Below are positions 57,240 through 64,000 of a stretch of DNA of 64,000 nt, piece by piece. Each line of letters begins with the position of its first letter. Within the stretch, counting starts at the first letter, position 1. The DNA lies in NCBI GenBank assembly GCA_027422505.1, contig JAPQWV010000490.1, forward strand, positions 1 through 64,000. Reading direction: 5' to 3'. The notes beneath the pieces were generated by a model. That model was not told the origin of the DNA. It searched no databases and saw nothing but the letters and a program-made list of their open reading frames with translations. Origin of the DNA: Craterostigma plantagineum (taxonomy: Eukaryota > Streptophyta > Magnoliopsida > Lamiales > Linderniaceae). A program made the translations under genes and the position numbers.

Positions 57240-57690
57240 AAACCCCAAAATTTTTGGACCCGAAAATTTTCCTAAGTTTCAGATCTGCCCCGAATCTTTA
57301 AAAATTTTAGATCTGCCCCGAAAGCTTTATATTTCTTTAAAAATCTCCCCTGTTCGGATTTTACAACCACAGTCCCTATATTTTTAAAACTTTTCAATCT
57401 AGTCCCCGAAATTTTTAAAATTACACAAAAGGACCCCAATTATTTATTCCGAATTTCAAATCTGCCCCAAAAACTTTATATTTCTTTAAAAATCTCCCCT
57501 GTTTGGGTTTTACACCCTCAGCCCCCAAATTTTTAAAACTTTTCAATCTAGTCCCCGAATTTTTAAAAATTAAATAAAAGACTCCAATTATTTATTCCGA
57601 ATTTCAAATCTGCCCCAAAAGTTTTATATTTCTATACAACTCTCCCCTCTTCCGATTTTACATTATCAGCCCCCAGATTTGTAAAAAAAA
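57240..57690. repeat. Degenerate ~110-200-bp repeats in the Tekay LTR
   Basis: The block CTGCCCCGAAAGCTTTATAT/TTCTTTAAAAATCTCCCCTG recurs near 57310, 57465 and 57610, each followed by TTTTACA and CAGYCCCYA, then TTTTTAAAACTTTTCAATCT. The copies are divergent but ordered. Confidence 0.7.
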
Positions 57691-58888
57691 TTAAATCAAG
57701 TCCCCAAAATTAAAAAAAACTATTTTATACGGATGTTTTGCGACAGTTTAGTATTTCTCAATGATGTCCGATGGCCCTGAAATTTTAACCATAGTTAAAC
57801 AACTTGCAAATCTCGAATCTGCCCAAAGGAATTTCTAATCCAAGGTCTAGATTGTGAGATATGAATTTGTTTAACCTCTTGGTCGAAATGGATAAAGAAA
57901 CCCTAGAAAACACTAATCCTCCCTAAGTTTTGTTCTATCCTCTTAATCACAAGTCCTCGAACTCTACTCTTATGTTTCATGGACCTAAACTTCATAAAGA
58001 TAAAGGTATTAAACTGGCCGAATTTTAGCATGTAAGCATCATCACGAAAATCATACAAGAAATTCACGTTTAGCGCATAAACACGTATAAATTCGTAAGA
58101 GATCATGCAATCACGTAAAATTCACGGATTTAAAACTTGTTTATGTATGTAGGTGATCTTCACCTACCTTAAATTCCGGAGATAGCTACGTAACGGGTTG
58201 TTTCGGTGTGATCCCGACCCTAGAGTTTCGATCCCGAGCTCCCGAAGGTTTTTCTCCTCCTCTCTTTTCTCCTTCTCTTCTTTCTCTCTTTTTCCTTTCT
58301 TTTTCTTTCTCTCCTTTCTTCGTTCTCTCTCTCACTCTCACGCCTCTCCTCTCCTCTCTTTCTATTCTCTTTAGCTTTTTTATTCTTATTTGTCCTCATG
58401 TAATATTAGTTGATTAGGTGTATTAAGTGGTATATTAGTTAGGTTATTTTGTCCTCTTTCCATTATAGAGATGCATGGAGGTGGCTTGATTGTTAGACCT
58501 TGTCTCCATACTCACATGGAGATGGATGGAGGTGCATTTATTAAGTAAAAGATCTTGTTTTATTTACCACACTCACATGGAGGTGAATTGGAATTATTTT
58601 ATTTATTTTCCCTTAATTTCAGCCATAATAATTTTATTATTATTATTATTGTTATTATTATTATTATTTTATATTATTGGGCCAAATTCCTAACCTCTAA
58701 TCTATCTCTCTCACATTTGGGCCATTATTCTCCATTTGGCCCATAAGTATTTCGGCCCCTTTTAAATTCTTCGGATGCATTTGAAATTCCTGGCTCGGCA
58801 CGGAAAGAAATCGGTGTATGTTCGAAATCGACTTCACACATTCCGAATATTATTAAAATAATCCCGTATAAATTTTACTGGCATTACA

Positions 58889-58900
58889 TCCTCCCCCTAT
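58889..58900 (-). other. Tekay-2 polypurine tract
   Basis: ATAGGGGGAGGA on the minus strand, directly before the LTR start TGTAATGCC. Confidence 0.9.
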
Positions 58901-58919
58901 AAGAATTTCGTCCCCGAAA

Positions 58920-59753
58920 TTACATCGAAAGAAATAATTCTGGATACTTTTCTCTCATCTCGTCTTCGCGTTCCCAAGTAGCTTCTTCCAATACTTGGTT
59001 CCGCCACAAGACCATCACGAGGGGTATGTTCTTATTCCGAAGGCGTTTCACCTCGTACATCAAAATTTCCACCGTTCTTTCCTCGTAGCTCAAGTCCGTT
59101 TTCAACTTTTGATGAAGTGATTCACCCTGCAGTACATGGCTCGGGTCTGAGACGTATTTCCGTAATGTAGACACATGAAAGACGTCATGAACTTGCGCGA
59201 GTGATGTTGGCAATTCGAGCTGGTACGCCACTTCTCCAACTCGTTTCACAATTGTGAAAGGTCCGATATATTTCGGACTCAGCTTCCCCTTCTTTCCGAA
59301 ACGCTTTACTCCCTTCATTGGCGAGATCTTCAAAAAGACTTGATCGCCTTTATCAAACTGCAACGGCCTTCGTCTTTTATTTGCATAACTCTTCTGACGA
59401 CTTTGGGCCGTTTGCATCCTCTTCCGGATTTTTCCCACAGCTTCAGTCATTTCACGAACCATTTCGGGACCCAACAATGCCTTCTCGCCGATTTCATCCC
59501 AATGAACTGGGGATCGACATTTACGCCCGTACAAGGCTTTGTAAGGCGCCATCTCGATCGTGGCTTGATAGCTGTTGTTATAGGAAAACTCGATCAGTGG
59601 AAGGTATTTGCTCCAACTTCCTCGGAAATCCAGAATGCATGCTCTCAACATATCTTCGAGTGTCTGGATTGTTCTTTCAGATTGTCCATCCGTCTGGGGA
59701 TGATATGCCGTACTGAAGGACAGTTTCGTCCCCATAGACTTTTGTAAGCTCAC
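58920..59753 (-). pseudogene. Tekay-2 integrase C-terminal half and chromodomain
   Basis: A 277-codon open frame. It begins after the second catalytic aspartate and carries the catalytic E in YHPQTDGQSERTIQTLED, then the integrase tail (FDKGDQVFLKISPMKG; GPFTIVKRVGEVAYQLELP) and the chromodomain (LWRNQVLEEATWEREDEMRE). The stop at 58920 lies 20 bp from the polypurine tract, the natural pol end. The N-terminal half is in another frame after a frameshift near 59760. Confidence 0.95.
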
Positions 59754-60673
59754 CCGGAATCGGGATAGAAACCTCGATCCCGATCCAAAACGATTGAAAT
59801 CGGGATCCCATGGAGTCTCACAATTTCTTGTATGTACAGCTCAGCATATTTCTCCATGGAATAGGTTTGATTGCTTGGCAGGAAATGAGCTGATTTAGTT
59901 AACCGGTCTACGATCACCCAGATTGCATCATAGCCCTTTACCGTCTTGTGTAACCCGACGACAAAGTCCATCGTGATATGGTCCCACTTCCACTCGGGAG
60001 TCATCAAAGGTTGCAACGTTCCCGCCGGTCTTTGATGTTCTCCTTCGATTTGCTGGCACGTCAAGCATCGTTGCACGAAAGCAGCCACATCTTTCTTCAT
60101 TCCCGGCCACCAATAATTTATTCGTAAGTCCCGATACATTTTTGTTGCACCGGCATGTATCGAGTAGGTTGTTGTATGTGCCTCCGTCATTATAATTTGA
60201 CGGATCTCTTCATCGGGTGGTACATGTAAGCGACCTCGGGATTGTAAGCTTCCATCGTCTCGAAATCCGAACGCCGATTGAACACCTTCATTTTGTTCCG
60301 CTCGGATCTTCAGATATAATTCATCCTCTTTTTGTGCCTCGAGAATTCGATTTAACAACGTCGGCTTTAGTGTCAACGCTGCCAGTCTCGTCTCGATCTC
60401 ACCTAAGTTGATCACTTCAACTCCGAGTTTGCACAATTCCGCGTTCACCGATTTACGGCTCAGAGCATCTGCCACTACGTTCGCCTTCCCTGGGTGATAG
60501 TTAATCACGCAGTCGTAGTCCTTCAACTCAAGCAATCGTCTTTGCCTCATGTTTAACTCCTTCTGCGTGAAGAAGTACTTTAGGCTTTTACGATCTGTAA
60601 AGATCTCGCATCGTTCTCCGTATAAGTAGTGTCGCCAGATTTTCAGGGCAAACACCACGGCTGCGAGTTCCAA
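59750..60673 (-). pseudogene. Tekay-2 RNase H and integrase N-terminal half
   Basis: A 307-codon frame: RNase H end ([41 protein letters not shown]), the integrase zinc-binding HHCC ([26 protein letters not shown]) and the first part of the core ([17 protein letters not shown]). The RNase H N-terminus continues to about 60880 in another frame (LAIPSGTEGFSVYTYASKNG). As in Tekay-1, RT is absent beyond it. Confidence 0.94.
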
Positions 60674-61699
60674 TCATGCATGGGGTAATTCGTCTCGTAT
60701 GGTTTCAGCTGTTGGGGGCATACGCAATTACCTTTCCGTTTTGCATTCAACCCGTACCCCAAGCCATTTTTCGAGGCATAAGTGTATACCGAAAATCCTT
60801 CAGTACCAGAGGGAATTGCAAGGACATGAGTGGTTGTCAATCGTTTCTTCAACTCCTGGAAATTGAAGAAACTAAGTTGAGAAGATCACGAAGAGCAGAC
60901 GTTGGATCTAAGATGGCGTGCGACCTAATGGCCAGGATTTGAAGTCTGAGGATTTAATTCTGTTCCTAAGATATCGCGCGAAGAGATCCACGGTTGAGAT
61001 GCTTAGGAAGTGAATGAAGCGGATGGTGAATCGTGAGCGTTAGATCAAGATCGGACGGATGATAGTGAAGGTGCCATTTCACTTATAGAGTCGCTTGCGA
61101 TTCTTGCTCTAACATGCGGAAATGTAAGATCACGTGGCGACTTGTGGAGTGTTCGATCGAACTAAATGTACGGTGAAGATAGATCGCGACCTCTCACTTA
61201 AAATATGATTTTTGGTTTGTCAAATTTCCCAGTTAACTTTCTCGAGCGTGTAACTCCTTTTAGAGTGAGAATCACCGTGAGGTGAAAACACATGAGTTGT
61301 AGAAGGGATAGAGATCTGTAACTTTTGTGTTGCGATCAACAAGAAGGGAAGCTCGGTTGATCCGTGGACATAGGCTGAAGTTCAGTCGTGTTTGTGCTTT
61401 AGCTCGCCGTACTTTTTATTGGTGCAAAGCGTAATCAAGGCTGTGCATGTAATTACGGCATTGATTTAAACGTGAGCACAATTTATTTGTCGTAATGGAC
61501 ATCAACATCTTTCTTCGAGATTTTGGATTGGATTTTTGTGATGAAAGTCCAATGTGATTTTCTTCCTGCGCGTGATCTCTCAAATCGAGATTACGACGTT
61601 CGAAGAAAAATCTTGTCTCGGAATTATGAAGCTTATCTCTATACGGCATTCAAAGAAAACTCGAAATTAATGTTGCTTATCCTTCCCTTCACTCACGCC

Positions 61700-61707
61700 T
61701 ATAAATA
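61700..61707 (+). promoter_or_regulatory. TATA box of the Tekay-2 cassette
   Basis: TATAAATA with the same spacing to CACCACAACACA and the ATG (61761) as in Tekay-1. Confidence 0.55.
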
Positions 61708-61760
61708 GGTACTTGATGCACCTATTTGCACCACAACACAATTCTCTCCTAATCTTCGCA

Positions 61761-61928
61761 ATGTATAATCTTGGAGGAAATGCGGATCGTGAGGATGTTC
61801 CTCAGGAACCTTTTTGGAGGGAAAATCTCGAAAAGCTAAAATTTGAGTTATTCCTTCTTTTGGGATTGCTCTTCGCTGCAATTGCCATTATTGTGATGTG
61901 GTTTGTCACTCACTGCACTTGCGTTTAA
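61761..61928 (+). CDS. Small single-pass membrane protein ORF in Tekay-2
   Basis: 55 codons, the counterpart of 55284-55439, with the hydrophobic helix intact (LFLLLGLLFAAIAIIVMWFV). A one-base insertion at the old stop adds CTCV before a new stop. It remains open after five replacements, although the changes are not biased to silent ones. No homologue is recognised. It may be a captured host fragment or chance coding. Confidence 0.45.
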   Translation: MYNLGGNADREDVPQEPFWRENLEKLKFELFLLLGLLFAAIAIIVMWFVTHCTCV

Positions 61929-62180
61929 TTTGTGAAAGATTAAGTCATGGGAAGCCGCGTCTTGTTCGGGCATATTGGAAGAAGATGCCGGCAGAACGTC
62001 CCGAACGTCGTCGATGTTATCTTCTAAGTTTTTTTTATGTATTCGAGTTGTAATATGATTTTCAGTTATGTAATCGTTATGCATCGACTCTATCATGTTT
62101 TGTCTCCGTCCTCGTCTCAATTCCTAAATTTCTACAATTAACCCATGTTTCTCTACGTCCTCATCTCATTTTCAAAATTG

Positions 62181-62533
62181 TATACAAGCCCCGAACTTTA
62201 AAAATTTAATATTGTTCGATCCTCTTTTATTTCGCCGTTTATTTATTTTTTTATCTTCCAGAATTTCAGCTTGGTCCGATTCGGTCAAGCCCAAGATGAC
62301 AAAGCCCAAATTTTGAAAAGGCCCAAAATTTAAATTTCGCCGAATTTCCTAATTGGCCCGAATTTTCCTCCGAATTTCAAAGAAACCCCAAATTCAATCA
62401 AAGGTCCGAATTTTTTTAATCATTCTATTCCTACCTTAATTCGACCGAAATTCTACCAATCTAAGTGTAAAAGTACGAAATCTCTAGTTTTAGAACACAT
62501 CAAGGAACACATAAAAAAATCACACAAATATTC
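62181..62533 (-). other. Tekay-2 leader, truncated
   Basis: Matches the Tekay-1 leader (55701-56053) and stops at CACACAAATATTC, where Copia-E coding begins. The PBS and 5' LTR of Tekay-2 are missing. Confidence 0.8.
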
Positions 62534-63160
62534 TTGTGATTGTCGACGATTTCTCGCGCTATACGTGGATGAAACTCGTTCGTACAAAGGATGAAGTTCA
62601 TGATGTAATCATCGAGTTTGTTGTTACGTCCCAAAATCTTCATCAACAGAAGGCTCGAATTATCAAAACTGACAACGGAACTGAGTTTAAGAATCAGAAG
62701 CTCAGTGCTTTCTATGCCACTCAGGGCATCACCCAGCAGTTCTCAGCCGTGAAGACATCGGAACAGAATGGTGTCGTTGAGCGTAAGAATAGGACACTAG
62801 TCGAAGCAGCTAGGACTCTCCTCATCTAATCCGGCCTTCCCCACTCTCTTTGGGGCGAAGCCATCCAACCGGCTTGCTCCACGCAGAACCGGGCTTCTAT
62901 CCACAAGAGATTCAGCCGCACACCATATGAGATACTGAATAACCGTCGTATCCCGGATACATCTTATCTAAGGGTCTTCGGTTGTCGATGTTTTGTTGCC
63001 AATGATCGCCAACATCTTGGGAAGCTCGATCCGAAAGCACTTGAAGGCATATTTGTTTGATATTCACTGAACTCGAAGGCATACAGAGTCTATCTTAAGG
63101 AGAAACGATCAGTCATAGAGAGCACAAATGTCACCTTTGACGAAAGCGAAGGCGACCACA
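62534..63160 (+). pseudogene. Copia-E integrase
   Basis: Begins inside the integrase core (VIVDDFSRYTWMKLVRTKDE), without gag, protease or the first catalytic aspartate. It carries the second aspartate (IKTDNGTEFKN) and the catalytic glutamate (QNGVVERKNRTLVEAARTL). A TAA at 62827 and a TGA near 63058 interrupt it, then YRVYLKEKRSVIESTNVTFD follows. It is the same lineage as Copia-C. Confidence 0.93.
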
Positions 63161-64000
63161 TGACTTCTATCGACGGGAACTTTCATCGACGGGAACTTCC
63201 TCATCTGAGGGCAACACCGGCGAATTGGATCTCGATCTGCTTTTCGAGTACTTCTATCCAGTCCCCAAGACTCCCCTCACCACCACTCAACCTACCGCTG
63301 CACCCACCCCAACTACACCATGGGCTATCAGCAATGATGTGGTCCCTCCACTTGGATAATCTCAATCTCAACGAAGACGACATTTTACCCAACCATGGTA
63401 ACATTGCTGATCCGGATGCCGAACCCTCTCAATCTACTACGGTTGAGATCTCTTCTTCGGACACCGGACTCCAATCTAATGAGCCTCCACTCGACACAAA
63501 CGTGGCTAGCTCTTCACAAACTAATGTACCACTTTGGGCTCGCTCTCATCCTGCGGATCAGATTATTGGGGATCCCACATCCGGTGTTTCGACGCGTTCG
63601 GCTACAATGAATGAAAGTTTGTTCGCTTGCTATCTCAGTCAAACCGAACCATCACGAGTAGCTGAAGCTCTCAATGATCCTGATTGGCTGATTGCAATGC
63701 AGGAGGAAATAAATCAGTTCGAACGTCTACAAGTTTGGGAACTCGTACCACGCCCTCGTGACAGATCCATTATCGGCACGAAGCGGATCTTCAAAACAAA
63801 AAGGATGAAGACGGTGTTGTCATCCGCAATAAAGCAAGACTTGTGGCTAAAGGGTACAATCAACAAGAAGACATTGACTACGATGAAACCTTCGCCCACG
63901 TTGCCAGGATCGAAGCTATACGGATCTTTCTTGCCTTTGCTGCTCACAAGAACTTCAAAGTCTACCAAATGGACGTGAAGACTGCATTTCTGAATGGATT
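63160..64000 (+). pseudogene. Copia-E integrase linker and reverse transcriptase start
   Basis: A near-perfect 15-bp tandem copy (CATCGACGGGAACTT) occurs near 63170-63200, at the start of a P/S/T-rich linker in broken frames. The next frame contains HPADQIIGDPTSGVSTRSAT, shared with Copia-C, then the RT N-terminus (ALNDPDWLIAMQEEINQFER; LQVWELVPRP). A frameshift near 63800 leads to codons for [20 protein letters not shown] and, at the window's end, [11 protein letters not shown]. The element continues past 64000. Confidence 0.92.

Larger units (their letters stand above)
56196..58888 (-). mobile_element. Complete 2.7-kb Tekay LTR shared by two elements
   Basis: Plus-strand limits are TGTGACGACCCGACTTCC and TTTTACTGGCATTACA. 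The PBS of Tekay-1 lies on its left and the polypurine tract of Tekay-2 on its right. It therefore serves as 5' LTR of Tekay-1 and 3' LTR of Tekay-2. Inside are four spaced GCGGCCCCATCTCGGTCTCA copies (near 56678, 56724, 56765) and repeated CCTATATTTTTAAAACTTTT blocks (57200-57700). Confidence 0.93.
60885..62180 (+). other. Foreign segment replacing gag-protease-RT in Tekay-2
   Basis: Counterpart of 54391-55700 with the same junction to RNase H. Shared blocks include GATGCTTAGGAAGTGAATGA and CTTGTGGAGTGTTCGATCGA. Differences are scattered substitutions and small indels. Confidence 0.7.

Overview
The window is from a plant nuclear genome, most likely a eudicot. The evidence is a dense, nested set of plant-type LTR retrotransposons (Ty1/copia and Ty3/gypsy), DNA-transposon relics and MITEs. 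The only recognisable host gene is a four-exon class III peroxidase pseudogene, a plant-specific family. No intact host gene, tRNA, rRNA, CRISPR array or bacterial-type operon is visible. Almost every reading frame is broken by stops or frameshifts, and many stops fit C-to-T change at CAA, CAG or CGA codons.

Layout. 1-1110: right part of a Tekay-type LTR. 1111-5699: Copia-A (minus strand; gag, long coiled-coil region, then cut just after the protease motif), with leader, PBS and 5' LTR. 5700-~8900: Copia-B, a more decayed relative (minus). 9153-9506: MITE. ~9810-10870: Mutator-like transposase relic (plus), split by a 278-bp MITE. 11.57-12.29 kb: GGTTCGGTT-type repeat. 12159-12643: unrecognised minus-strand frames. 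12.65-14.556 kb: a copia-type LTR region. 14598-30333: Copia-C, a complete ~15.7-kb minus-strand copia element with both LTRs, PBS, PPT and a CTGTG target duplication. It carries a very large accessory ORF between pol and the 3' LTR. It sits inside the RT of Copia-D (plus), whose RNase H and 3' LTR follow (30339-33325). The end of that LTR abuts exon 4 of the peroxidase pseudogene (33326-34266, minus). 34425-35328 and 35560-35989: two inverted-repeat elements. 36.76-39.54 kb: a GTAAC-rich region with two tandem repeat blocks.

39543-52312: a Tat-lineage gypsy element (minus) with gag, protease, RT, RNase H, a second RNase H and integrase. It also holds a ~64-bp tandem hairpin array and a spliced antisense ORF between pol and the 3' LTR. 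52313-62533: two tandem Tekay-type chromovirus derivatives (minus) sharing one 2.7-kb LTR. Both lack gag, protease and RT, and both carry in their place a segment with a TATA box and a small antisense ORF for a single-pass membrane protein. 62534-64000: Copia-E (plus; integrase into RT), running off the window.

The genes do not form a host pathway. Each set is a retroelement life-cycle module (capsid, protease, RT/RNase H, integrase), and the window records successive insertion and decay. The features least explained by standard elements are the accessory ORF of Copia-C, the antisense ORF and hairpin array of the Tat element, and the antisense membrane-protein cassette in the Tekay pair.
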